64,000 nucleotides of DNA. Source: JACRLV01 sp045863555 (GTDB lineage: Bacteria; Planctomycetota; Phycisphaerae; UBA1845; Fen-1342). Position numbers and translations under genes: made by a program. The stretch covers positions 92,060 through 156,059 of the forward strand of contig BTUU01000015.1 in the NCBI GenBank assembly GCA_045863555.1. The letters run 5' to 3'. Under the pieces are notes generated by a model. The model saw nothing but the letters and a program-made list of their open reading frames with translations, was not told the origin of the DNA and searched no databases. Shown one piece after another: positions 32,293-40,442 of the stretch. Positions within the stretch are counted from its first letter, which is position 1. Each line of letters starts with the position of its first letter.

Positions 32293-33810
32293 ATGCAGAC
32301 ATTTTTCCGCTCGCTCTCCGCACTCCGGACGACCGTCACTCGATTCAGCCTGGCCGCGGCCGCCTGCGGCTTCGGCCTTGCCCACGCCGACGGTCCCGGC
32401 GACAAGTACTGGCCGCAGTGGCGCGGGCCGCTGGCCAGCGGCGTCGCGCCGCACGCCAAACCGCCGACTGAGTGGAGCGAGACGAAGAACGTCCGCTGGA
32501 AGGTCGAGATACCCGGCGAGGGGCTGGCCACGCCGGTGGTCTGGGGCGATCGGATTTACCTGCTGACCGCGATCAAGGAGCCGACTGCTTCCGAAAAGCC
32601 GCAAACACACGCGCCGGCCGGCGGCGTCACGATCGACGTGACGCTCGCACCGGGGGCGTCGATTGACGACGCGATCCTCGCCCTGATGCAGCAGGAAAAT
32701 CCGCCTCAAAATCCGCCGGCGGAGGGCCGCCCGCGCCAGGATCGTCCCGGCCGGGGCGAGCCGCGTCCGGGCGGTGGCGGTGGGCGCGGGCCGCGGCCGG
32801 CCCCGACGGAGAAGTACCGGTTCGCGGTGCTGGCGCTCGACCGGGCGACCGGCAAAACTGTCTGGGACACGACGGTGTGCGAGAAGACGCCGCACGTCGC
32901 GGTCCATCAGGATTCGACGCAGGCTTCCCCGTCGCCGATCACGGATGGAGAGCACATCATCGCCTACTTCGGCTCCCGCGGCCTGCACTGTCTCGATATG
33001 AACGGCAAGATCATCTGGCAGAAGGATTTCGGCCAGATGCGCACGCGCAACAACTTCGGCGAGGGGGCGTCGCCGGCGCTGCACGGTGATACGCTCGTTG
33101 TCACGTGGGACCACGAGGGCGAAGACTTCATCGCCGCATTCAACAAGAAAACCGGCGATGAACTGTGGCGCGTACCGCGCGACGAACCCACGACGTGGAG
33201 CACACCGCTGATCGTGGAGGTCGGCGGCACGATGCAGGTGATCGCGTCAGGCACGAACAAGATCATCGGCTACGAACTCAAGACCGGAAAGCAGATCTGG
33301 GAGTGCGGCGGCCTCACGCAGAATGTCATTCCCTCGCCGGTATACGCTGACGGCCTGCTCATCGCTGTGAGCGGCTTCCGCGGTGCGGCCGCGAAGGCGA
33401 TCAAGCTCGCGGCAGCCAAGGGCGACATCAGCAACTCGAAGGACGCGATCGTCTGGACGTACGAGGCGAACACACCCTACGTGCCCAGCCCGCTGCTGGC
33501 CGGCGGCCTGCTTTATTTCTATGACGTGAACCGGCCGATCCTGACGTGCCTTGACGCGAAGACGGGTGAGAAGAAGTTCGGCCCCGAACGGCTGGATGCG
33601 ATCAACGGCGCCTATGCGTCGCCGATCGAGGCGGCTGGGCACGTGTACCTGATCGGCCGGAATGGCAAGTCGCTGGTTCTCAAGCTCGGCCCGGAGTTCA
33701 AGGTCGTGGCGACGAACGAACTGGACGACAGTTTCGATTCATCGCCGGTGGCCGTGGATGACATGCTCTACCTGCGCGGGCGGAAGAGCCTGTACTGCAT
33801 CGGCCAGTAG
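32293..33810 (+). CDS. Secreted PQQ-like beta-propeller repeat protein
   Basis: 505 residues with a signal peptide (FSLAAAACGFGLAHA, cleavage about residue 32). Propeller blades with the typical GxxxWxxxTG spacing are visible: LALDRATGKTVWDTT, LHCLDMNGKIIWQKD, ISGYELKTG-like repeats, and CLDAKTGEKKFGPE. A Pro/Gly/Arg-rich insertion (about 135-170) separates the first blades. The BamB-like fold fits a periplasmic or surface scaffold. Enzyme activity with PQQ is unlikely without a quinone-site signature. Planctomycetes carry many such proteins. Confidence 0.85.
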   Translation: MQTFFRSLSALRTTVTRFSLAAAACGFGLAHADGPGDKYWPQWRGPLASGVAPHAKPPTEWSETKNVRWKVEIPGEGLATPVVWGDRIYLLTAIKEPTASEKPQTHAPAGGVTIDVTLAPGASIDDAILALMQQENPPQNPPAEGRPRQDRPGRGEPRPGGGGGRGPRPAPTEKYRFAVLALDRATGKTVWDTTVCEKTPHVAVHQDSTQASPSPITDGEHIIAYFGSRGLHCLDMNGKIIWQKDFGQMRTRNNFGEGASPALHGDTLVVTWDHEGEDFIAAFNKKTGDELWRVPRDEPTTWSTPLIVEVGGTMQVIASGTNKIIGYELKTGKQIWECGGLTQNVIPSPVYADGLLIAVSGFRGAAAKAIKLAAAKGDISNSKDAIVWTYEANTPYVPSPLLAGGLLYFYDVNRPILTCLDAKTGEKKFGPERLDAINGAYASPIEAAGHVYLIGRNGKSLVLKLGPEFKVVATNELDDSFDSSPVAVDDMLYLRGRKSLYCIGQ

Positions 33811-33870
33811 ATCCGGCCGGAAGATAGCGCAATTTGCGTTGACCGCGGCGGCCCGCTAGTTTCTGAGGCG

Positions 33871-34311
33871 ATGGCGGACGCTCCGGGAAAGCCGGTCGAA
33901 TCGCACGAAATCGAGATCCGTGTTCGGTACGCCGAAACGGATGCGATGGGCTACCTGCACCATGCGCAGTACTTCGTCTACTTCGAGATGGGGCGGACGG
34001 AACTGCTGCGGGCGGGCGGATTGTGCTACGCCGACATGGAGCGGATGGGGATGTTCTACGTCGTGGCAAAGCTGGAGTGCCGCTATCGCAAGCCGGCGCG
34101 CTTCGATGATGTGCTGCGGCTGGTGACGCGGACCGAGCGGATGACGCCGGTTCGCGTCGATCACCGGTACGAGCTGCGCCGCGGGTCCGAGCTGTTGACG
34201 GAGGCTGCGTCGACGCTGGTGCTGGTCGGCCGGGATGGACAGCCGATGGGGCTGCCGGATGAAATGTACCATCAGTTGACCGGGCAGCATCGCCCGGGCC
34301 ACCCGGCGTAG
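33871..34311 (+). CDS. Acyl-CoA thioesterase, YbgC/4-hydroxybenzoyl-CoA type
   Basis: 146-residue hotdog-fold thioesterase. The catalytic segment RYAETDAMGYLHHAQYFVYF carries the conserved Asp and His-containing turn. CRYRKPARFDDVL is the usual second strand. Members hydrolyse short acyl-CoA thioesters in the cytoplasm and in some bacteria associate with the Tol-Pal system. No tol genes are nearby. It is followed 27 bp on by a cyclophilin. Confidence 0.87.
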   Translation: MADAPGKPVESHEIEIRVRYAETDAMGYLHHAQYFVYFEMGRTELLRAGGLCYADMERMGMFYVVAKLECRYRKPARFDDVLRLVTRTERMTPVRVDHRYELRRGSELLTEAASTLVLVGRDGQPMGLPDEMYHQLTGQHRPGHPA

Positions 34312-34338
34312 ACCGGGCCGAAGGAAAGAGGTGAGATC

Positions 34339-34845
34339 GTGGCGATGCCGCGCGTGAAGATGGAGATTGCCGTGAAGGGCGAGTCGTGGGGCGCGTTCGT
34401 GGTCGAACTCGACGAGGAGAAGGCGCCGGGCACGGTGGGCAATTTCCTGCGCTACGTCGACGATGGCTTTTACGACGGCACGATCTTCCACCGGATCATC
34501 TCGTCGTTCATGATCCAGGGCGGCGGACAGGCGGCCGATGGCTCGCCGCGGAAACTTCACCCGGCGATCAAGAACGAGGCGAAAAACGGCCTGCCGAACG
34601 AGCGCGGGACGATCGCGATGGCGCGAACGTCCGATCCGCACTCGGCGACGTCGCAGTTTTTCATCAACGTCAAGGATAACGACTTCCTTACGCATCCGGG
34701 ACAGGATGGCTGGGGCTACTGCGTCTTCGGACGGGTTGTGGAGGGCATGGAAGTCGTCGATCGCATCAAGGAAGTTCCAGTCGGCGGCCGGGAAAAATCG
34801 ACGCCGACGGACCCGCCGGTGATTGTGTCGGCGAGGCGAGCGTAG
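34339..34845 (+). CDS. Peptidyl-prolyl cis-trans isomerase, cyclophilin type
   Basis: 168-residue cyclophilin that speeds prolyl-bond isomerisation during folding. Conserved: VGNFLRYVDDGFYDGTIFHR, MIQGGG, GTIAMARTSDPHSATSQFFI and VFGRVVEGMEVVD. No signal peptide, so cytoplasmic (PpiB-like). The GTG start has GAGGTG six bases before it. The ATG two codons later is an alternative. Confidence 0.92.
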   Translation: MAMPRVKMEIAVKGESWGAFVVELDEEKAPGTVGNFLRYVDDGFYDGTIFHRIISSFMIQGGGQAADGSPRKLHPAIKNEAKNGLPNERGTIAMARTSDPHSATSQFFINVKDNDFLTHPGQDGWGYCVFGRVVEGMEVVDRIKEVPVGGREKSTPTDPPVIVSARRA

Positions 34846-34886
34846 AAGCGAGTGCAGACTGCGGGGCGCTGCCTCATCTGCGTTCG

Positions 34887-35432
34887 GTGTGTTTCGGCCC
34901 GAGTTCTCTGAACCGAATAATCTGGACGCAATTGCCTGACTGGTTGCGACATCGCGTGATTCCCGGCCTCTCGGGGCTGATCGCCGGTTTTTGCGGCTGG
35001 GCCGGGACAGCCGACGGCGCCTGCGCGCTCTGGATCGTGCCTGGGCTGCTCAGCTACGTGAACGGAGCCCTCACGACGGCGATGCCTCGGGCGATTGCGA
35101 TTTCGGCGACGCTCGCAGCCGTGTGCCTCGCCGGCTACTTCTTTGCGATTCAGTTGCCCGTTTCGAGCGTGGCCGGTCCGACGTCGATCCCCACGCGCAG
35201 CACGCAACCGGCGACGCGCCCGGCCGCGCCGCCCGCGCTGCCGGGGGAATCGAGCAGCGTTCCGATGCTGGTGGTGCTGCTCGCGAGTTGCCTGTTGTTC
35301 GGCGCGGTGGGGCGGGCGTTCGCGCAGCGCCAGCAGATCGAACTGGCGACGGCCCCGCGCTGCCCGCGCTGCAGGAACCTCATTGATCGAAGCGATGAAA
35401 TCTGCCGGGCGTGCGGCATGAGACTGCGATAG
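34887..35432 (+). CDS. Membrane protein with C-terminal zinc ribbon-like tail
   Basis: 181 residues. Two or three hydrophobic segments (about 26-60, 68-90 and 125-145) surround a Pro/Thr-rich loop. The C-terminus holds a ribbon of a different type from the others in the window, CPRCRNLIDRSDEICRACG, two CxxC pairs spaced by 12 residues. Function unknown. The GTG start is provisional. Confidence 0.5.
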   Translation: MCFGPSSLNRIIWTQLPDWLRHRVIPGLSGLIAGFCGWAGTADGACALWIVPGLLSYVNGALTTAMPRAIAISATLAAVCLAGYFFAIQLPVSSVAGPTSIPTRSTQPATRPAAPPALPGESSSVPMLVVLLASCLLFGAVGRAFAQRQQIELATAPRCPRCRNLIDRSDEICRACGMRLR

Positions 35433-35469
35433 CCGGCCGCGTGTGTCGACGATCCGTCTTCGTCCATTC

Positions 35470-35489
35470 GGCGCGGATCAATCCGCGCC
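35470..35489. terminator. Hairpin between convergent genes
   Basis: GGCGCGGAT / ATCCGCGCC with a 2-nt centre overlaps the stop codon of the minus-strand methyltransferase and lies just past the zinc-ribbon gene on the plus strand. No T-run on either side. It may slow or stabilise converging transcripts. Confidence 0.35.
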
Positions 35490-36140
35490 CGACTTCGCCG
35501 CCCAGACCAGCCGCCCGCTGTCGTTCTTTCGCATATCCAGCCGGCCGAAGCCGACTTCGCCGAAGATCTTTCGGATCTCAGCTTCGCGATAGAAATGCGT
35601 GGGGCAGCCCTGGAGCTTGTAGCGGATCTTCCGGAGCGGCGAGCGAACGAGCGTCCAGCCCGGAAAGCTGCCGTAGATGACGCGGTTTGCGAAGCGGGCC
35701 ATGTGCGCGAGGAAGGGCGTCGGTTTCTCGACGTAATCGAACACGCCGCAGGCCGCGACGAGGTCGAACCGCTCGGCGCCCTGCCAGTTCATGAAGTCGA
35801 GGACTTCGAACTTGCAGCGGTCCGCGACCCCCGCCTCCCGCGCAAGTCGGTGCGCTTCCTCGATCATCTCGGCCGAGATGTCGACGCCGTGGACGAACTC
35901 GATGCCGTGGCGGAGCCACCAGATCGAGTTTCGAGCGCTGCCGCAGCCGACGTCGAGGACCGTGCGGCAATTGAAACGCTGGGCCAGTTCGATGACCATG
36001 TCGCGGCGGCGGTAGACATCCTTGCGGAATGTGCGGTTGAACCAGCGGGCCAGCGCTGACGGCGGTTCATAGAACGCGTCGTACGCTGCGACATTCGTGT
36101 CGAAGAACTCGGTGACCTGCTGCGTGTGCCTGGTGGTCAT
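35478..36140 (-). CDS. Class I SAM-dependent methyltransferase
   Basis: 220 residues. SAM-binding motif I is VLDVGCGSARNSIWWL, with FVHGVDISAEMIEEA (motif II) and FDLVAACGVFDYV (motif IV). The start is the ATG giving MTTRHTQQVTEFFD, a typical N-terminal helix. The longer frame upstream is Arg-rich and runs into the next gene. Lies 107 bp downstream of a polysaccharide deacetylase. The substrate is unknown, but lipid or sugar is plausible from context. Confidence 0.85.
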   Translation of the reverse strand: MTTRHTQQVTEFFDTNVAAYDAFYEPPSALARWFNRTFRKDVYRRRDMVIELAQRFNCRTVLDVGCGSARNSIWWLRHGIEFVHGVDISAEMIEEAHRLAREAGVADRCKFEVLDFMNWQGAERFDLVAACGVFDYVEKPTPFLAHMARFANRVIYGSFPGWTLVRSPLRKIRYKLQGCPTHFYREAEIRKIFGEVGFGRLDMRKNDSGRLVWAAKSGAD

Positions 36141-36247
36141 CTTCGTCCAACCCCGGTTCGACGGGCCGCTTGCCGCCTCTCTCACTCCGACCCGGCCGCG
36201 ACATCGTCGCCCTGATCGACCCGCACCACTCGCGGGCACCATCGAGT

Positions 36248-37120
36248 TTACAGTAGTCCCGCACCGCGGAGGTAATCTTCCACGGCTCCGAAGCGAAACT
36301 GGCCCGCGAGCCGGTCGACCTTCCGATAAAGCGTGAAGCGCAGCACGCTCTGGAAGAACCAGCGTTTCACGGACCCGAACGACCATCCCGCCGCCCGCGC
36401 AAAATTCAGCCAGCGCGGGTCGAATTCGTAAGGGTGGAAATACGTCGTGCCGGGGACGCCCTCGGCCGCCAGCCGACGGAACGCGCCGGAAAGAGCGGCT
36501 CGCGGCAGCAGTCGCCACTGCACGCCGCCGGCGACCGGCCAGCGCCGGCCGGCCCAATTCACGGTCGCCAGCGGCATCTCGACAAGGCGGCGGCCCGCGG
36601 AGTTGCGGACCACCCGCGGTTCTCGCGCGGCCGAGGGGATACCGTAGCGCCGTCCGGGGAACGGGAAGACGCTCGAATCGTAGCGCAGGCCTTCTTCGAA
36701 GCAGATGTCGTAAAACTGCTCGAGTTCCTGCTCGCGGACGCTGAAAATCGGCGCGCGATAGCCCAGGACGGGCCGGCCCGTGAGATCGGATAGCCAGTCC
36801 ATGGACCGGCGCAGGTCCTTCCGAAACGCCTCCAGCCCGATTTTCGGAAGCGGCTCGTGGCCCCAGCCGTGCGTAGCGATCTCGTGACCGGCGTCGGCGA
36901 CGCGCTTGACGAAGTGGGGGTGTTTTTCGAACGATTTTCCCAGCACGAAGAACGTCGCGCGGAGCCGATGTCGGCCCAGAAGGTCCATGATCCGATCGAG
37001 CTGCCGCTGCATGACGTCCGGCCGAACGTCGCTCGAGCCGCCGAAAAGATCACCGAACGTCTGGTACCAGTCCTCGAGGTCGATAGTCAGCAGAAACTGC
37101 GGCTGCGCGGGATCGCTCAT
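36248..37120 (-). CDS. Polysaccharide deacetylase, exosortase-system type
   Basis: 290 residues, carbohydrate esterase 4 fold. Metal and catalytic motifs: LTIDLEDWYQ at the very start, ATFFVLG, GHEIATHGWGHE and GYRAPIFSV. The C-terminal block TTYFHPYEFDPRWL is the DUF3473-like part found in deacetylases linked to exosortase/exopolysaccharide systems. It removes N-acetyl groups from an exported glycan. The sugar transferase at the left edge could belong to a related pathway, though distant. Confidence 0.87.
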   Translation of the reverse strand: MSDPAQPQFLLTIDLEDWYQTFGDLFGGSSDVRPDVMQRQLDRIMDLLGRHRLRATFFVLGKSFEKHPHFVKRVADAGHEIATHGWGHEPLPKIGLEAFRKDLRRSMDWLSDLTGRPVLGYRAPIFSVREQELEQFYDICFEEGLRYDSSVFPFPGRRYGIPSAAREPRVVRNSAGRRLVEMPLATVNWAGRRWPVAGGVQWRLLPRAALSGAFRRLAAEGVPGTTYFHPYEFDPRWLNFARAAGWSFGSVKRWFFQSVLRFTLYRKVDRLAGQFRFGAVEDYLRGAGLL

Positions 37121-37192
37121 GTCGAACCTCGGATCGGTGGGAATCGTAGTGGGATTGCCGTGGGTTGCACAGCGCAGCCGGTCCCGTGCGGC

Positions 37193-37221
37193 TTGAAAGG
37201 CCCGTGCGGGGCAACTATCCT
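37193..37221 (+). promoter_or_regulatory. Promoter of the branched-chain aminotransferase gene
   Basis: TTGAAA (37193-37198) and TATCCT (37216-37221) are separated by 17 bp, with a 40-nt leader and GGAGGT just before the ATG. It is one of the best-matched promoters in the window. Confidence 0.6.
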
Positions 37222-37269
37222 CACCGATGGCCTCGGGGCGATCCGTCCAGGCAGCTACGGAGGTGCGAC

Positions 37270-38244
37270 ATGTCGACCGGTTCTACGTGGTTCGGAGGCG
37301 AAAACTACGACCCCGATCCGAACCTGAAAATATGGCTCGACGGCAAGATCGTCCCGGTTGCGGAGGCGAAGGTCAGCGTCTTTGACCACGGCCTGCTCTA
37401 CGGGGACGGGATCTTCGAGGGCATCCGCAGCTACAGCGGGCGGATCTTCGAGCGCGAGGCGCACCTGCATCGCTTCTTCGAGTCGGCGAAGGCGATCCGC
37501 CTGACGCTCCCGTACACCTTCGAGCAGATCGACAAGGCGATGGACGACACGCTCGAAGCCAACGGCCGGCTCCGGCCGGACCAGGACGCGTACATTCGCA
37601 TGGTGGCGACGCGCGGCGTGGGCGTGCTCGGCATCTCGCCGCTCAGGACCTGGAAGCCGCAGCTTTACATCATCGCGGGCACCATCAAGATGTACCCGCC
37701 GGAGTTGTACGAAAAAGGCATGCCGGTGATCGTCAGTTCCGTGACGCGGAATCACTCGAACGCGACCCCGCCGCGCATCAAGTCGCTCAACTACCTGAAT
37801 AACATCCTCGGCAAGCTCGAAGCGCACGACGCCGGAGTGGCGGAGGCGATCATGCTCAATCACATGGGCTACGTGGCCGAGGCGACCGGCGACAACGTCT
37901 TCATCGTCCGGCATGGCCAGCTTTTGACGCCGCCGACGTCCGCGGGCATCCTCGAAGGAATCACGCGCGCGACCATCATTCGACTGGCCCGGGAAGCGGG
38001 GATCGAGGCGATCGAAAAGGACCTCGTGCGCTGCGATCTGTACGCCGCGGACGAGTGCTTCCTCACCGGCACCGGCGCCCAGGTGATTCCGGTCAACATG
38101 ATCGACAAGCGGCCGATCGGAAACGGCGTGGTCGGACCGATCACGCGGAAGCTGATGGATCTGTACGAAAACTGCGTCCGCAACGCGCCGCGCGAGAAAA
38201 GCGCCGCCGAGCGATTGTCAGGCGCGCATTCCAAGGTGAAATGA
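37270..38244 (+). CDS. ilvE: Branched-chain amino acid aminotransferase
   Basis: PLP-dependent class IV transaminase for leucine, isoleucine and valine, 324 residues. Conserved: VSVFDHGLLYGDGIFEGIRS, the PLP lysine in PRIKSLNYLNNILGK, EATGDNVFIV, TPPTSAGILEGITRAT and LTGTGAQVIPV. The ATG chosen has GGAGGT six bases upstream. It supplies or consumes the branched-chain 2-oxoacids that a VorB-type ferredoxin oxidoreductase could use, so the two may connect metabolically. Confidence 0.94.
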   Translation: MSTGSTWFGGENYDPDPNLKIWLDGKIVPVAEAKVSVFDHGLLYGDGIFEGIRSYSGRIFEREAHLHRFFESAKAIRLTLPYTFEQIDKAMDDTLEANGRLRPDQDAYIRMVATRGVGVLGISPLRTWKPQLYIIAGTIKMYPPELYEKGMPVIVSSVTRNHSNATPPRIKSLNYLNNILGKLEAHDAGVAEAIMLNHMGYVAEATGDNVFIVRHGQLLTPPTSAGILEGITRATIIRLAREAGIEAIEKDLVRCDLYAADECFLTGTGAQVIPVNMIDKRPIGNGVVGPITRKLMDLYENCVRNAPREKSAAERLSGAHSKVK

Positions 38245-38302
38245 GCGGGCGATCGGTCGCCCGCATGGAGAGAGACGCTGGTGCGTCGAAAAGGAGACCT
38301 GC

Positions 38303-38521
38303 ATGTTCGCGAAGCTTCGTGCGCTGTTCCTGGTTTGCGGCATCGCCGCTGTGTTCTCGCTGGGCTGCTCGAATGACAACACCTCGGCCGACATGAACGG
38401 CGACGCCAAGTGCGCCAAGACGGCCGACGGCAAGTGCGCCAAAACCGGCGAAGCCTGCACCGCGACGGACGGCAAGTGCTGCGGTTCGTGCGGCGCCGCC
38501 AAGGGAGAGGCGAAGAAGTAA
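38303..38521 (+). CDS. Small Cys-rich lipoprotein
   Basis: 72 residues. A hydrophobic signal (ALFLVCGIAAVFSLGC) ends in a lipobox-like FSLGC, so the mature protein would be a lipoprotein from Cys22. The remaining 50 residues carry six more Cys in spaced motifs (KCAKTADGKCAKTGEACTA, then KCCGSCG) and much Lys/Ala. Metal binding or a redox role is plausible, but no family is recognised. It has its own strong terminator. Confidence 0.7.
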   Translation: MFAKLRALFLVCGIAAVFSLGCSNDNTSADMNGDAKCAKTADGKCAKTGEACTATDGKCCGSCGAAKGEAKK

Positions 38522-38546
38522 GTCGCCTCCGGTTCGACGCATTGTC

Positions 38547-38588
38547 GCGAAGCGGCGCGCGGTCACCCGCGCGCCGTTTCGCTTTTTT
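38547..38588 (+). terminator. Strong Rho-independent terminator
   Basis: A 16-bp stem, left arm 38547-38562 (GCGAAGCGGCGCGCGG), loop TCAC, right arm 38567-38582, followed directly by six T (38583-38588). One pair is a G-U wobble. It ends the transcript of the Cys-rich lipoprotein gene and is the clearest intrinsic terminator in the window. Confidence 0.9.
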
Positions 38589-38620
38589 CCGGTTAGTCCC
38601 GCCCGCCGATAGAAACAGCG

Positions 38621-38650
38621 GATCCGGCCGCGCGGAGACGCGGCCGGATC
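38621..38650 (-). terminator. Hairpin terminator of the dockerin gene
   Basis: Perfect 12-bp stem GATCCGGCCGCG / CGCGGCCGGATC with a 6-nt loop, 29 bp beyond the stop of the minus-strand gene at 38679. The downstream side on that strand reads CGCTGTTTCT, a weak U-tract. Confidence 0.6.
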
Positions 38651-38678
38651 GCGGTGAGAAGCTCTCTTCCCTCAAGGA

Positions 38679-40250
38679 TCAGCAGTTCACCCCGTAGTTG
38701 CTCAGCATTATCGACAGGTCGGTCAGGTCGACCGCGCCGTCGCCGTTCAAGTCGGCGGTCAGCCCGTTGCCGGTCTGGCCGAACTGTGAGAGCAGCAGCG
38801 AGAGATCGAGCAGGTCGACAACGCCGTCGCCGCTGATGTCGCCCGGGCAGGGCGGGTCAACGGGCACCTGCATGAGCGGGACGTACACGCCGTCGTGAAA
38901 AACCGGCCAGCCGATGAATGGATCACTGCCGGGGTCGAAGAAATTCCACGGAACCGGCAGCATCGTCCCGTCTTCGCGCAGTTCGAATACGCCGACGAAC
39001 TGCGGCATGTCTTCCGGATTCACCGTCACCTGAAGCTGGACGGGATTGTTGAACTGCACCTGCGGTTCGAGGCCGTAGCGGCGCACGATCACCGGGTAGG
39101 TGGCGGGGGCCAGGCCCATCGGCAGGATTTCGATCGGGATCGACGCCGGCCCGACCTGCACGGCCTCGCCGAGCGGCAGGCTGAACGAATCCGCCAGAAA
39201 CGTGATGCGGTGATGGTCCGGCGACGGCTGGTACGTCTCAAAAATGGTCTCTGGGAGCAGGGTACCGGCCATGAGCGGGATGTAGTCGCACGCACCGGCC
39301 GCGTCGCCGCAGGGCGCCTTGGCGTAGGAAATCGCGATCGTCCCGCCGGTTCCGGCGATGCACTCCGTGGCCTTGCGGTGCTGATCGGGCATCGGCTGGT
39401 TCGCGATCCACGCCGCAATGTCCCCGCTGCCGTCCTTCTTTTTGAAGCCCGCCTTCCTCGCGCACTCCTCGAGCTTCGCAACCGCGGCGTCGATCGCTTC
39501 CTGCGTTTCGCCGTCGACGACATAGCTCACGCTCTTTGTCGTCACGTCTTCATAACCGTCCGTCGATCCGACGCCGGGGACGTCGTCGCCCGAGCCCGTG
39601 ACCGGCTTCTCGCGATCGGGGTCCGGGTCCTGCGGGGGCTGCCGGTCCGAGTAGCAGCTGTTCGCCCACAGGTGGATGTCGGCGTCCGGACGGGGCGGCA
39701 GGGGGTAGGCGCCGCCGCTCAGTCCGCGGCCCGTCCCCGGCCCCGGCCGGTCGCCGTCCGTGAAGCCGTCGTACGCGCGGCCGCCGTCGAGCGTGATGCC
39801 GCCGCCGCCGCGGATGCCGTGCTTGGCGATGACAAATGTGCCGTCATCGCTGACCTGGCCCCAGGCGTATGCGGTGGTGGTGATATCGACATTGAACGCC
39901 TTCATGCTCCCGTCGGCGTTCTCATAGCCGATGATCGTGCCGTCGGCATTGCGAATGACGCGGCCGACGACGGTGTCGCCCTGCTTCAGATTGTCGCCGT
40001 CGACCGTCGGGTACTCGCCGTTGGGCCCGAGCAGGCCTAGGTTTGTGAAGATCCAGCCCTGGCACGCCCCGTTGAAGATGTCATTGGCTTTCCCCTGGTT
40101 GTTATTCCCGCCGTTGAAGACATACACGGTGTTGGCCATGACCGCGCCGCCGGAAAGAACGCATGACACGGTTGCCGCAATCCCCGCGCGGCGGAGGCCG
40201 ATCCCGAGCCCCCGAATCCAGCCGAACGCGCTCATCGTGGTCTTGAACAT
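38679..40250 (-). CDS. Secreted protein with C-terminal dockerin-like repeats
   Basis: 523 residues from the ATG with GGAG upstream. An N-terminal signal (GIAATVSCVLSGGAVMA, cleavage near residue 38) precedes a large extracellular region rich in Gly/Asp/Pro. The last 60 residues are a type I dockerin-like module with two calcium loops: DISGDGVVDLLDLSLLLSQF and DLNGDGAVDLTDLSIMLSNY. In Phycisphaerae this module is common on secreted proteins without cellulosomes and may serve surface attachment. No catalytic domain is recognised. Confidence 0.85.
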   Translation of the reverse strand: MFKTTMSAFGWIRGLGIGLRRAGIAATVSCVLSGGAVMANTVYVFNGGNNNQGKANDIFNGACQGWIFTNLGLLGPNGEYPTVDGDNLKQGDTVVGRVIRNADGTIIGYENADGSMKAFNVDITTTAYAWGQVSDDGTFVIAKHGIRGGGGITLDGGRAYDGFTDGDRPGPGTGRGLSGGAYPLPPRPDADIHLWANSCYSDRQPPQDPDPDREKPVTGSGDDVPGVGSTDGYEDVTTKSVSYVVDGETQEAIDAAVAKLEECARKAGFKKKDGSGDIAAWIANQPMPDQHRKATECIAGTGGTIAISYAKAPCGDAAGACDYIPLMAGTLLPETIFETYQPSPDHHRITFLADSFSLPLGEAVQVGPASIPIEILPMGLAPATYPVIVRRYGLEPQVQFNNPVQLQVTVNPEDMPQFVGVFELREDGTMLPVPWNFFDPGSDPFIGWPVFHDGVYVPLMQVPVDPPCPGDISGDGVVDLLDLSLLLSQFGQTGNGLTADLNGDGAVDLTDLSIMLSNYGVNC

Positions 40251-40442
40251 CTCAGTGCTCCTCTGGTGGTCCGCAGCGGTGGTCGGCTGCGTGGTTCCCT
40301 TCGCCCGTGATCGCTTTCGCGTCGATCCCAGCAGGCTCCTGGATGACGCCCGGCCGCCGCATGCGGCTGGAGGAATCGTGAATTTCACTCGTCAATCTGC
40401 GTTCGCAAGCCGTGGGGCGGGCCGATTTCGGGAGGGGGCGGT

